Part shown: piece after piece, positions 1 to 60,345 of the stretch
How positions within the stretch are numbered: position 1 is the first letter of the stretch
How the letters are laid out: the number at the start of each line of letters is the position of its first letter
Origin: Echiichthys vipera
Taxonomy: Eukaryota; Chordata; Actinopteri; Perciformes; Trachinidae
Direction of reading: 5' to 3'
NCBI GenBank assembly: GCA_963691815.1
Contig: OY829646.1
Span: 20,485,194-20,549,193 of the forward strand
Length of the DNA stretch: 64,000 nt
Notes under the pieces: generated by a model
What the model was told of the DNA's origin: nothing
Databases searched by the model: none
What the model saw: the letters and a program-made list of their open reading frames with translations, nothing else
Program-made: the position numbers and the translations under genes

Positions 1-1196
1 GATGGGTGAGGAAATTGTTTTTAATACGAATTTTTATTTTTATGACCGATCCGTAGATTAACCACTGAGCCGCTGCAAATATAACTGCAGACTAATGCAC
101 CCTGTAAATAGCAGGAAAATACTGCTGCTTTAGACCAGGTTTTTGTTGATCAATGGCGTAATCACTTTCTGCTGCCTTACCATAGAAATGCGCCAACAAT
201 GCACCTAACCACACCTAATTTTAAGAAACACACAACGGCGTACAGATGGGTACTAGTCCATTTGCTACTTACACAACATGGGTTTGAAAATGACAACTGC
301 TTTTGTCTGAAACTTGCAATGACAGTTGCGCTGTGCTGTGCGCCGCTTTAGGCCGGGTGCAAGATAGAGCCCCTAGTGTTACATGTTGAATTTGAAAATG
401 TTAGATAACAACTGCAAACCTATTCCACTATGTCATTATAACTCTCTATATATTTCAAAAGTTATTGAATATGTTTCTTCAGTAGTACAGCAGTTCACTG
501 TGACATGGATGTGCCCTTTGATTTTAAGAATAAAGAGACCTCAGGAAAGGAGCACTTTATGGTTTTTAGTTAGCAGTATTAACACCCAAACTGTGAAGTG
601 CTGGTAGTGGTAGTGGTAGTGGTAGTAGTACCAGCTGCGGGTTGAGAAAATAATTTTTTGTGTTGAAGAGATGCTCAACTTTCACCATGAACAAAATATC
701 CTTTCCATTGTGAAGCAGGAGCAAGATAAGCCAGAACTCTTATAAGAGGACATGCAACCAAAGTGCTCCCCTACACAAAAGTTCAGCTTCTTTTATATGT
801 TTTCTAAACCATCATCACACAGAAAGCCCTGGGAGAGGCTTCCATTGTCTAGCTTGTGTCTAATAAATGGGCACATTTTAAAGGCACAGAAGATGGTCAT
901 GTGGCCTTCAGATTCACACGTCTTGCTTTAGCCCAAACATGAACCCTACACATGAAAGCAAGTTTAAAACATACATTTCCAAAGCTGAGCTCTTTTTGCA
1001 TGTGTGTTGGACAAAGGATACAGATAAAAGAAGTGGGCACCTAATCAAGAATGGAGGGATGGATGGAAAGGACACACATTGGAAAAGAGATTTGCTAAAA
1101 AGTAGCCATTTACACCAAAAAAAAAAAAAAAAACCTCTAAAAAAGTTTTTACTGTTTTTGATCACTCTGACTGCATTTGATCTATTGCCACTCCAG
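1..1196 (+). other. csmd1 intron, 3' end (upstream of last-CUB exon)
   Basis: No exon is visible: the sushi domain expected before the last CUB domain is not encoded here, so it lies upstream of the window. The stretch holds a short TGGTAG-type repeat at 602-629 and an A-run near 1118-1133. The segment before 1197 ends in CAG and serves as the acceptor of the first visible exon. Confidence 0.75.
602..629 (+). repeat. TGGTAG hexanucleotide minisatellite
   Basis: About four and a half copies of a TGGTAG-like unit in tandem, inside the intron. No coding meaning is apparent. Confidence 0.8.
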
Positions 1197-48781
<47,585 letters not shown>

Positions 48782-49710
48782 TTCAACAAACATACCACCA
48801 CCTATACAGTGGTTCAGTCCAACCTCCCTGTTGCTGTCAGCGGTGTGGTTTGACCAAACAGAGAAGAACAATCAAACTAATGCTTTGGACTTGTCACCGT
48901 GAGCCGTCTGTGTTGTAGCATGCTGGTCCTTTGTCAGCATAATCTGCACAATAATGCAGCACTGCTCCACCTCCTACCTGGTCAACGGTATCCTCCACTT
49001 CTCCCTATAGTCTGAAAAAGCAAAATAAGTTGGAACCAATACACAAGGGAATAGACAATGACGTCATCAGATGTGTTGTTCAGGAGATCAATGCTGGGAC
49101 CAGAATTCTTCTTTAGCACTGTTGCTATTCAGACACAAAGAGAAAACAAAGAAAGATGACAACTAATTGAACTTCCTCCAAGAGTGATAACCTCAGTGCT
49201 CGTCCATTGTCAGTTGACTAAAGCAGAATTTGACCCAACCTCCTTATGGAAACGGCTTTGTATGGCCAGAGTCATGTGGCCCTCCTTGCAACCTGAATAG
49301 TGGTTTACCCAAATAACCCCATGCCAAATTTGCACAGTGGTATAGGCTAACTTAACTTACTAACTCCCCTGCTGCAGGCCAGACATGGGTGTGACTGATG
49401 CAAGGTTCTACCCTAAGGGGGAGCACATAGACTATTCCACCCTTCAGACACCTCCAGACATCGATTAATAATTGGATGGTTCCTAACACCTTCCACTATA
49501 CTTCCATCACTCTGGACTTGACAAGACTGGACTCTGATGTAATTACTGCTAACAGAGTCTGTTTTGATGATATTGATTGCACAGACTGCTGTAAAGTTGA
49601 CAACCAAATGCAGTCAATGCATGCAGTGACAAGTTCAACAAGACCAATTCCTTTAAATAAAATTATATTCTCATCCAGTACTGGATACTGATATTAGGTT
49701 AGTACTAGGC
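48782..49710 (+). other. csmd1: probable csmd1 3' UTR (end uncertain)
   Basis: Sequence after the stop codon without repeats or coding pattern. The first canonical AATAAA is at 49656-49661, followed about 50 nt later by a GT-rich stretch (GGCGTGGTGG), so a transcript end near 49.68 kb is plausible. CSMD transcripts can have longer 3' UTRs, so later signals cannot be excluded. Confidence 0.55.
49656..49661 (+). terminator. csmd1: candidate poly(A) signal AATAAA for csmd1
   Basis: Canonical hexamer 875 nt after the stop codon with a downstream GT-rich element. Alternative AATAAA hexamers on this strand lie at 53435-53440, 53604-53609 and 56086-56091. Confidence 0.45.
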
Positions 49711-51385
49711 GTGGTGGACTAGTGCTAGACAAGCCGGGGTCAAATATCAGTTGTTCTGCTGAAAATGTTTGTTTAAGCCTACTTTTAGAACTGAATTGGT
49801 TAGGTTTAATACAGCAGGACAATTCCAGAGTTAGGTAAGTTGAGTTATCAGTCAAAGCTGGATTTCCAAATAGGTTACTGTGATTGTCCTTACTTTCTTT
49901 TACTTACTGTAATGCCTACTATGACAATGTCCACCTACAATATTTGGCAACTAATTTAGGCTGAAACATACCAAATCAAGCATTTGCAAATGTCATTTCT
50001 CCCAGGTTTAATACGACAACCTGTGAAATAGTTCTAGATGAGTTTTGGACATTTTCAAATATTATACTGTATAGCGGTACTACACACTTAAAATCACTCT
50101 TATATACAGTATTCCACACAAGCACTAGGCAGACTGTGCTGACCCAGAAAACCAGACATTTGAGTTCCCAGGCTGGTGTACACAATGGACTGGTTTCCAG
50201 AGGCCTGTCCAACACAATCAGAGAGTCAGACAACTGATTCTCGTTCTTGGACTAGCCAGGATTCTGTGCTTGGTGGCTGAACAAGTGGAAGCCTGGAGGC
50301 AATAAGCTGTCAAGATTGTCAACTGCTGCAATCAGCTGTGGCCAAATCCAGGAAATGATTTGTCTTCATGTAACTCCGGTTCTGGATTATCAGTCAAGTG
50401 ATGACTGATTTCTTTTTTCTACAACATACTCTCCAGCCACAAAATCAGAAATAGATGAGCAGATTAACAGACGAACTGGTTGATTGACAGAAATTAGACA
50501 GACACAGAAAGAATGGACAGATAGACACCTCTGTCAGTTGTGCTGGAAAAGAGAGACAAGGACAGGTTGCTATGGATACAGAGGCAAATAGTTGTCACTG
50601 TTTGTCTCTTCTGGCATTTTTCTTCAGTGAAGATGTTGATGAACAGACTATGTTCAAATACCCAGTGGCCCTGTGGGACGTCCCAATCCACTGCTGCTGG
50701 GGACCCCAAAATATAAACTTTATATGAACTCTTAAACCGCACAAATTTTGCACTAGTGTGTTTTTCTGACTGGGTTATGAAAAAATGAATAATTTTTGGG
50801 TCTGAAATGGGTTTGAAAAATGAGTTGTTCAAAAAAGAGAATTTTATTCAAAAGCTTATATCTTTAAAAAGATGACAAAACGATAAAATACAGGGTTACA
50901 GAGTGTTTGTATATACACATTTATATTTCACACTCCCTGTTAGCAAAAGGTGTGACCACATGCTATACCGTTGTTTTATTTTGTTGCTATGACAACATGC
51001 TAGCCAACCAGAAAGTTGGGATCAGTTTCCCCATGGACCTCTGAGCTTCTAGTGTCTCAAAATGACACCATATTTTTTTTGTTTTTTTTGCCATATAAAG
51101 AGCAGTGGATGTTCCTGAAGGCTCATACTGAATACTGTTACTGCTTTAATATGTGGACGAAATATACAGAAAGACTCACATCCGTAACATGCAGTATGGT
51201 CCCACTGAAACACTGGTAGCACACTGCTAGTTGTATTTACAGGCATCAATCATCATTTTCTGAGATACTATACAGTACTCTTAAAGGGAGACTTCAGTAT
51301 TACATTCAGTCTGCATAACAAACTGAATGTAATCCTTCAGGGCAGTCACAAACCGTCAATGTATGTCCACTCAAAGTGACTTCAC
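49711..51385. other. downstream of csmd1, nothing recognised
   Basis: No convincing ORF, RNA gene or repeat family. The open frame on the minus strand at 50494-50832 shows no family features. Confidence 0.6.
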
Positions 51386-51480
51386 TCAGCCACATTGTCG
51401 AAATCATTACATTATTACATTACATTAACTTAGCTGACACTTTCATCCAAAGCAATTTGCAATAAGTGCAATCAACTATT
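51386..51480. repeat. common teleost repeat, LINE 3'-tail-like
   Basis: Contains TTAGCTGACACTTTCATCCA then AAGCAATTTGCAATAAGTGC, a version of the TTAGCTGACGCTTTTATCCA, AAGCGACTTACAATAAGTGC repeat that I recall as abundant in fish. It lies at the 3' side of the minus-strand LINE remnant that follows, so the two may be one insertion. Confidence 0.55.
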
Positions 51481-51506
51481 AAGATACTACGTGAAAAGGG
51501 CAAAAA

Positions 51507-52090
51507 TCATGCAAGTACTGAAACATTTATCCAACAAGCCAAAACTGCTTCAAGTGCTGCATTTTTTTTTCTTTCTTTCCATGGGCCAAGGTGCAGTCTG
51601 AACAGGTGTGTTTTCGGTCTGCGACAGAAGATGTGTAAGGTTTCTGCCGTCCAAACAGTCTGAACAGACCTTAGTGGTGAGGGAGTAGCGAGGCGTTTGG
51701 CAGTAGTAGAGCTTAGTGGACAGGCTGGGGTGTAAGGTTTGACCATGTCCTGGATATATGAAGGGCCTGAGCCATTCACAGCACAGTAGGCAAGTGCCCA
51801 TGCCTTGAATCGGTTTCGAGCTGCTGCTGGGAGCCAGTGCAGGGTGCTAAGGAGCACTGTAGTGTGGAAGAACTTGGCTAAGTTAAAGACCAGCCGGCCT
51901 GATGTGTGCTGTATGAGCTGCAGAGGTTGGATGGCACATGACACTCTCCTTGTAAACAAGCCTGAGACACTCAGTTGTTGGAGTGTGTAGAGAAAGCTCT
52001 GTTGTCAGAGGCTGCTGAGAGGTCCAGCAGGAAGACGGAGGCTGCTCTAGCACTGTGAGCTAGCAGGGCAGTCTGAATGTGAGAGAAGAC
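51507..52090 (-). mobile_element. non-LTR retrotransposon (LINE) reverse-transcriptase remnant
   Basis: On the minus strand the end of a fish LINE ORF2 is readable: LHWLPAAARNRF, ALAYCAVNGSGPSYIQDMVK, and TAETLHIFCRRPKTHLFRLH, the region after the RT catalytic core. Before it (about 52085-51985) AASVFLLDLSAASDN matches the RT motif A (LLDLSAAFDT), with AAFDT altered to AASDN. The sequence between motif A and the C-terminal block is absent and the frames differ, so the copy is internally deleted and dead. Confidence 0.85.
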
Positions 52091-55000
52091 AGCACACATT
52101 GTTTTGGAAAGAAAAAAAACCAGCTAAATATTCAACCATGACATGGTAAATATTTTAGATAATACTAAGCTACACTTTCTGTACTTCAACACAAACAAAC
52201 AAATCTCATTCACTGTTTTCACAGTTGTCTTACAGCAACAAGTCACCTCTCATCAGAGTTCAGAACAAGACGAGAGTAAGACTTGGTTAGACACAATAAG
52301 AAACATACCTAATCAAGTGAAAGGTAAAGAAAAACATTTTATTTTTCTGTAGGGTCCATTCCATAATGTTGTTACACTTAAAATAACAATCTGAGCCGGT
52401 CAGAGGCAAAAACACTTTTAGTGTACGTACATTGACAGTGCACCTTTGCCCTGTGGATTACATAACAGGCTCTTTTGATGCACGGCTCTCACTCAATACT
52501 GGACACATTAAAACAAAAAACAAAAATTTCCCCATAAGGGACAATATCTCCCTTAAGCAACATGACGACATGCGAAAATAGGGTCCAGGTTGAAAAATAC
52601 ACAAGTTCCCCTTTAAGGTATATGAAATAGTTCTAACAGACAAAATAGTATCTCAATATGGGGTATTTTTTTGTTTGGCAGTGTGAGCTTTCAGAAACAT
52701 CATGTGACTGTTTCTCTAATTCTCTTTAAAAAGATGTGTTGCAAGTGTCTTCAACATCTCACATTATCATGCATCATCTTTCAACACATTTGACATATTT
52801 GATGCACATGATCTTTTTCCAACAAACTTTTTTTTCAAAGAGCTCACAGCTTATCTGTGATCTGTTTGAGAATCGGTCATGTAAGGCAGACGAGAAACAG
52901 ATACAGTATGAAGACAACATGCACAATTTGTTGTCGACAGTTATCGTCCCCGGAGCCCCTTCATTGTTTGAGAAATACCTCGTGTGCAGAGTGTAGGTTA
53001 CATCCTGCGTATCGATGCTGGAACCTCACTGCATTAAATACACAAGCTTAGCGAGTGTGACCTTGCGTTCAGCTTATTTTGTGGTATTTTAGTCAGATTG
53101 TCGTACTAACAACCATGACTCCAGGATTCAAGAAATCCACTAGTTTCAAATCACTTGCCAAGCTTGTCATTTCTCGCAGTGTTGTCCTAAAAATACTTTT
53201 ATTTTTCGAAAGATGCTGCACTTGGTTTAGATCACAGATATAACTGCTTTCAGTGTAAGTCTTTCACTGTCTTCAGGCCTGTTTCTTGTTTGTGTCACTC
53301 TCCATGCACCACTCCGGCATTATACTTCAGGCGTTTGCTTTATCCTGCATGATTTTTTTATTGTCCAGATGAATTTCCGTTTATGTTCCTCATGCATCAT
53401 TCCATCATACTGTCCATCATACGTACCAACAAACAATAAATCACAAATCCATTCATTCACATGTCATATCAAAAGGTGAGTGGTAAGTATGGGATATCAG
53501 ATATTAGATAATGAACATTAACAACTGATAAGATTATGATTTTGTCCATGAAACAATATAAAAGTAATATTACAGTGTTATATTTCATGCCAAGACTTGA
53601 TTCAATAAAATCAGTTCCCACACAACTCAAATACTGAAAAGAAAAACATTTGGCATGAGAAGATTGTCACATCCACTTATTGTATCTAAATTGCAGTTTA
53701 TATTTGCATTCCCAGCTCATGTAATTGAAAATTAATCTACCCTCAACCTGGATGTTGCAAATGAAATGTCCAGAAACAATTGACAATTGTGTTTGGAAGC
53801 ATGACTATGGGATATTGTTAGTATTATACGTATATCCATTGTTAGGCTGTCATTCAGAGCCTCAGTGTCAGGGTCATGCTCAGACATAAAGATTTGCAGA
53901 TGTGTGTGCTAGCTATAATACTGGCAATAGTTAAATAGGGTGACAAGACAGAAGACACGTTCAAAATCTCCTCATTGGAATAAACAAGACATCTGTAAAC
54001 AAAAGTAGAGCGTCTGCTCACAAGATAGTAAGCCTCCTCTCTTTATTGCTGGAGTGCACCCTGTGCTTCTGTTTTAATTGATTTAATTAATTTAATTAAC
54101 TCAGTTGAGATTTCCTATGGAGTCAAGAGAGCATAATGGAGCCTGAAAATTAGAGGGTGTAGGATTTCCACAGGCATAATAAAAAGTCTAATTTTTAACA
54201 ATTAATGACACGGATCTGATCTCCCATTGTGCCCAAACAAGGGAATTTAGAATCAGTGTTGTCCCAGTTTATTCTGGCGTGAAGAGATCAAAGTGGTGCT
54301 ACAAAGGTTATATTTCAGATCCTGTATAACAGAAATCTTAAGTTATAACAGTATAGACCTGGACCCTGATACATTAGGCTAAATATATGTCAATGCATGG
54401 AGGAGGTGCAGACAAAGCCCTTGATTGCTAAAGTGTTAGATTACAGCTAAACAGAATTTTTTTTATTACAATTTAATTGTATGTTTTGACAAAAAAGTTT
54501 TCAACAGGGTCACAATAAGAGATCTCTATTGTGTCCAGTTTGTACTCCAAAAGGTGATATGTCGAGAGTTGGAGATTAATCATTTTCATTACTATGTAAT
54601 TCAAATTAAAAGAACTTGAATAATTGAAATGTGAGGAAAGACTCCTCTATGAGGTCTACCTGTGTTTCCTCTCACCTATAAATAGCAGAGAGGTCTATTG
54701 TTGTGGCTTTGATTAAGATCACTTTTTTGACATGATCTTACAATATCACAAAAAAACATTTTTATATTAGAATAATATAATTACATTTGATAACAAAGGA
54801 CCCTTCTTGGTGTAGTGAGATAATCTCGTTTGGATAAAGCTATTCTCTTCATTTCTGTTGGAAAACGTAGGGAAGACAGTGGGGAGTCTGTTTGTAGGTC
54901 AGTGTCCTCATGAACATGACACATATCTTTTCCGAGATGCCTTCAAGACTTCATTTACAATTTGTGAAGAAGTTACTACGTTAGTTCTTCAATTGACATT

Positions 55001-57084
55001 GTCAGCTGTTCTCACTGTTTAAAAGAGCAACAGCTGGCTCCAAGTTAAAAAATAAATAAAAAAATCAAGTACCCACTAAATTTTAAAATGCCAAGGTTGC
55101 TTCTGTATCTTCAGCTGAGACTTTTCACAGTTTGGGAAGGAGTTTGTTCCTTTACTTTCCAGTGGTAATGTCAGCAGTCCTCATTAAAACAAAGGGCCAA
55201 AGTTGCTGCAAGCTTAAAAGAAATTCCAGCTAAAATTGTAAATGTCACACATTGCCTTTTGAAACAGTGTTACATGGTAGAAATGAGCATTTTCCACCAG
55301 GTATTGAAGTAGATAAAAATTCAATGCAGATATACTCTATATACATCAAACAAGAGCGGGTCTTAGAGACATTTAAAGATTGGTGCAAGTAAACCCAGAG
55401 AAGACTGCAGAGTGATGCCCCTGAATTCTCCTACTAGCTTTCAGATTCAATATGTAGTGTAAGCAAAGTAAAATATTCTGTATTACCCTTTACAGCCTTT
55501 GTGTCACCTTCTTCTTACGAGTTTCGATAGGACAAACTTCTCATGCCACATGGTCAGCATTAGAGCTTTGAAGAAAATCTATAACCTGGTGAGTCTGAAT
55601 TGACCGTGAGTTGACTGCAGCCCTGCGTCTCTAATCAGTGCAAAGGAATAATTGTCATTTCGGCACATGGCAGCTTGTAGATCGGGACACCAGACATGCA
55701 GTAAGTACGTTTGTTGCTTATAAATGTGTACTAAAAAATATCTTTTAATTTTTGTTGTCCTAAATGGCATAGAGATATTATCGTTTGTCATTATCATCCT
55801 TCACCATCATCATGTGCTGCTGAACTTGAAGTAGGTGCAAAAGAGAAAAAAAAAGTTTTGTACAGAAATCTATTTTTTATGGAGAATTTGTAAAAAAAGA
55901 AAACAACAACAAATTATTAAATATGCCGTACTTTTTATGATTAATGATGTAGGTACAACAAAATCTTGTTCTTTAAAGTCAATGTTTTTACTGTTACACA
56001 CCATGTAAAAATTCAAACTGAGTATCAAATATCAAATTGTCATATGATCTCTTTTGTCATTTATGGCTGCTTTTACACAGGAACAAATAAAAACATTTGT
56101 GGGACCCAGAGTTAATTTTTCATGTGCTGGAAAGACACTTATCTCTGGGTCACATCTGTAAAAAAGTTTTATACAGTATTCACAATCTTAAAACACATCA
56201 CTCTTATAAAATTATGTTCTCAGCTCCAGCTCCAGCTCTGGGGCCGGAGTATGTGTTACTTTTGAACATCAACATTTTTTATGTTCATTGCAAAAATATG
56301 ACATATAATGTGGCTTTTAATGTGGCAGCTGTGCCATACGAGTTGCCTGAGCATTGGTGATTTCTTGCATTAAAATATGTTGTTTACATACATTTCTTTT
56401 AAATTAATTGTTGACATACACTTTACATTGAACAAAAATGAATACTAGATGTTTAGTGTCAATGTCATGAACAGTTTTCATGAAATGACACTTACTTTAA
56501 AGAAGAGAGTGTTCTTGTGTAACAGCAGCCCTGTGTGGCTGCTCCTCATGTCTATATCTGGGAGAGGGATGATTTCCGCAGACACAAAAGATTTTGGATG
56601 ACTTGACCCCTTTACGGCCCAAAATATGACCGCGTGTCTGTCTAAGCAAGGAATAAACTGGTTCTCCTTGCTTAGACATTATGGGTTCAGAGTGGAAAAT
56701 CAAATTGTGGTAAATTTAGGCTCCGCAGCAGCCTCCGCAAATCGGCAACTGTTTTGGAGGTAGCTGTCTTGACGTTTTGAATTAAAGGCTGGAAAATGGC
56801 ATTTTTCTGTCCTCCCTTGCGATTATGAGAGAGAAACAACATAGAGTGTTATAAATGGTTGACAACAAATACTGTATGTGGATGCAGCCTCACAACCTGC
56901 TGGTAAAGAGACTCAGTTTATCTATCAGCTATTTTGAAAACATTATTTGAGAATAAAGTTTTTGATACAATATTTTCTCCCTTCTACCAATGTTTTTGTA
57001 AACTGCCATCCTGATTTATCAACTTGTCTTTATTAGGATTTGTTTGGTTGAATATGTTCAATTATAAACCCAGTAAACATGGTG
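52091..57084. other. intergenic, AT-rich, nothing recognised
   Basis: About 5 kb downstream of the LINE remnant. Short open frames only, none with family features. AATAAA hexamers at 53435, 53604 and 56086 are the only possible transcript-end signals noted. Confidence 0.6.
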
Positions 57085-57240
57085 CCTTTAGTCCTGGGTT
57101 TGAATCTGACCCACATGGCTGAAACCTCTCTGTGTGCATATTTTCTTGGGTTTCCTCCTGGTTCTGCAGTTTCCCTGTGCATTCTAAATATATACCTTGT
57201 CAGGTGAGTTTATGTTGATGTTTGTAGGTTAATTAACCCT
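57085..57240 (+). mobile_element. diverged SINE copy
   Basis: Contains a box B-like GGGTTTGAATCTGACCC, then CTCTGTGTGCATATTTTCTT, GGGTTTCCTCCTGGTTCTGC and GTAGGTTAATTAACCCT, aligned with the body of the SINE at 24.9 kb (TTTGGTGTGGAGTTTGCATG, GGGTTTTCTCCGGGTTCTCC, GTAAGGTTAATTGAC). Much more diverged, so an older insertion. Confidence 0.6.
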
Positions 57241-58144
57241 CTAAAAGACCACCACAATGCACCATCCCTACCTTTGTTGGTATAGGCAACAGCTTGAATT
57301 GATGTGAAATACACACTAATTAAACAAAGTCACTATATTACTATTACTATTGAACTTTTATGTAACAGTTTCAATAGTACACAAAAACATTAAAAAAAAC
57401 AAACAAACAAAAAAAATGGTATAGACAAAAACATACAGCTTAATACTGTGTATCAAACAACATACATGCAAATATTAAAACACACTAACAAGGCACAGAG
57501 TATCAAGATATATGGACTAATTGCCTGTGCAGGTTGGTCACTGTAATGAGGAGCACCTTGATCCTACATTAATAAGGGATAATCCCTGGAAAAGTGTGTG
57601 CTAAATGTTTACATCTTCATGCATTCTGCGTACAGTATAGAATCATCTACACTGAGTTGTTCAGTTACTGATAGCAAACAATATGTGGTCAAATACTGTG
57701 CATTAACTCCAGGGATCAGAGTGTATCTTTTCTTGTCGCTTTTCAAAGAGTATTGGTTACAAATATTTTGTGGCACTCTTTAAATGGAAACTTTGTGTTG
57801 GCACAATCTTTGCCAAGGTTGAAGGTCTTTATTTATCAAGCACAACAATTACAGGGAAGCAGGTGGTACATGGAAACCTTAGGTCTCAGGCTCCCTCCAA
57901 CAGCGCAATGTATAAGAAAGCAAAGGAAGATCACATAAGTAAAAACAAAAGTGAGAATCTAAACACAAAGTAGTGCAAGGTAAAATATGAAAATAAAATT
58001 GAAAAAAGTAATATGAATGAGACAGTAATTGTGATGAATAACCTACAGATGTAAACAGGAATGGGTTAAATATACTATATGTATATATACTGTACAGAGG
58101 TGAAAACAGAAGAAACATTCATCCGGCACACACATCTACAGTAC
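57241..58144. other. intergenic, nothing recognised
   Basis: AT-rich. Short open frames without family features. Confidence 0.6.
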
Positions 58145-58325
58145 AATGTAGTGAGATTCAGTCTGCATTCTCAACCCATGCTAAGCATGAGGAGCAGTGG
58201 GCCACTGTAAAATGATCAGGTAGCAACTTCAGTGTCTTGCTCAAGGACACTTTGACATGTGGGCAGGAGGAGCCAGGGATCAAACCACCAATCTTGTGGT
58301 TGAAGGACAACACACTCTCAACTGT
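58145..58325. repeat. common teleost interspersed repeat, diverged
   Basis: Contains CAGTGTCTTGCTCAAGGACA, then CTTTGACATGTGGGCAGGAG and GGGATCAAACCACCAATCTT, matching a repeat I recall as frequent in fish (AGTGTCTTGCCCAAGGACAC then GGGATCGAACC). Family name not assigned. Confidence 0.55.
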
Positions 58326-58754
58326 CCGGCAATTGTAAAATGGTAAGTAACTAAAAGGGTAAAGTGACGGACAATAAATAGTGTCAAGTGATGAGCTCAG
58401 AAGCTCAAGAGTTCCAAAGGCACCTTTAGAACAACAAGTACAGACAGACCTGTTTTTTACCTCCCTACATGTTCACAGTGGTCAGATATTCAAAAATAAA
58501 TTGTGAGGTTTGTGTCTTTTCTTCACTTATACTTTATCAGAATGTTACCATGGTAACACAGGTTGGTCAGAAACTTTGGGACCAGAAAATCATATCACTG
58601 AGAAATTGAATAATTCACAAGTAAAGAGATTCCATCAGTGAACTCATATGAAACTAGAGAAGGACAGAGCTGGAGCGGTGAAAAAAAGCAGCACAACCAG
58701 TCAGCCGCAGCCTGTGACTGGTGGGAAACAAGGGGCAGAATGATGACTTGTAGC

Positions 58755-58970
58755 AGCTGAAACTTTATTTATACAGCATCCTACAAAACTAGGTTACAAG
58801 CTGGTTTATAGAAAAATTCAGGACTAAACGTTTAAAGACACATAACAGATTGGGAGATAAGATGCATGGAGCAAGTAATAAAACAGGAGGACATGTAATA
58901 AAAGCAAATAATTCAAAAAATTAAAACGACAATGAAATAGAATAAAGGAAAACAAAGAAGACAAACTGGA
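58755..58970. repeat. common teleost repeat (TTTATTTATNNAGCAC type), diverged
   Basis: Starts ACTTTATTTATACAGCATCC, TACAAAACTAGGTTACAAGC, and continues into an A-rich stretch, like the short copy at 27787-27850. Confidence 0.45.
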
Positions 58971-60283
58971 GCAGTAAAAGTAAAAGCTGGCCAGAACAGA
59001 GTTGATGTGATCTTGGCTCTTTGAATTAAATACTCTCTTCAACTCCTGCCATTGAGTCCATCATTATAAACTCACGCTCATCTGGACAAAATCTGTTCAA
59101 AACCACGTATGGTGCTTAAACATTTCAGTCAGTCTTCATTTCATATAGGCCTAGCATCAATAAAGCACTTAAATTAGAAGATAATGTATATTATGACATG
59201 GAAGTAAAACCATATGGCTTTCTATCAACAGGAGAATGGAATAAAATATTTGAGAAATGGTCCTCAGCTAGAGGAATCAAAGCTAGGTGACTCCATTAAG
59301 AAACAAGATGTTAAAATATAAAATATATATTTATGGCCACAGGCTTGACATTCACAGATGGAATACCAACATTTTGCTGTAGAGTGAGACCACATTAAAC
59401 AGGTTTTGATTCATTTGATGGAGAGTTTCTTAACTTTATTTCTGACATTAAATATACTTAAAGATTAAATTGTCTTCTAAATCGAAAGGGACTGAAGATG
59501 GATTCTTGGGGTAAGCCTACATCTCAATTGAGAGTATAATTACTAAGTAGGCCTATGATTTAAAAAGAGAAATAAATAGGTGGCTGTAAAAAGATTCTCA
59601 TGAAAATGTAGATAATGATTTAATCAATTATAATGGGCCTTAGAAAATTAATATATAAATAAAAATGCTAAGCAGGGAGTCAAGGGTAACAGCCAATAAG
59701 AAGCGGACCATCTGATCAGGAACAGGAAGTGGATGCCACCCTACCTACCAAAGTGAATTAGCTAATCAGTGCTAGAAAAAAGATATTAGATTTATTTAGT
59801 ACACCAGCAGTTGGGAAACAAAATCATACAGCACAGGAGGAAACTATAGGGGCCGAAGATGTGAAACAGGTGTGGAAAACTTTGAAAACTTCAGTATCTG
59901 AAAGCTAACGTGTTAGCCTCTGATAGCCAAGCTTGAACCCTCAGCGATCAACACACTGAACTTCTGTGTTACTCTGTCTGTTCAAACCAGGATGAATGTG
60001 ATATTTTGCGAATGCATTGTACATAATTAGCACGGCAAGAAAAGAGACTGAGTTTGTCCTCCGACTTTTGGTGCCTTCACTGCCGCATGTGAAATTCCCT
60101 TGTCCACAGTTGAACTTCACACTCGCGACAGCCGTTTAGTGCGGTTGGCCTATACAGTCTATGGGTTGGCCATAATGACTGGAAAGCCTGAGGCGGTTCA
60201 GTTAGGTTTTTAATGGTGAGTAAAATATTTAAACCATGACAGTGACACAGGTATTGTTTACTTTTTTTTAAACTTTTTTTCTT

Positions 60284-60345
60284 CAATTCAATTAAATTTT
60301 ATTTACAGTGCCAAATCATAACAGAAGTTATCTTGTTATCTTCAT
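60284..60345 (+). repeat. short teleost repeat (TTCAATTCAATTTTATTTA type)
   Basis: Reads TTCAATTCAATTAAATTTTA then TTTACAGTGCCAAATCATAA and CAGAAGTTATCT, a repeat pattern I recall in many fish genomes (ATTTATAGCGCCAAATCACA). Confidence 0.6.
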
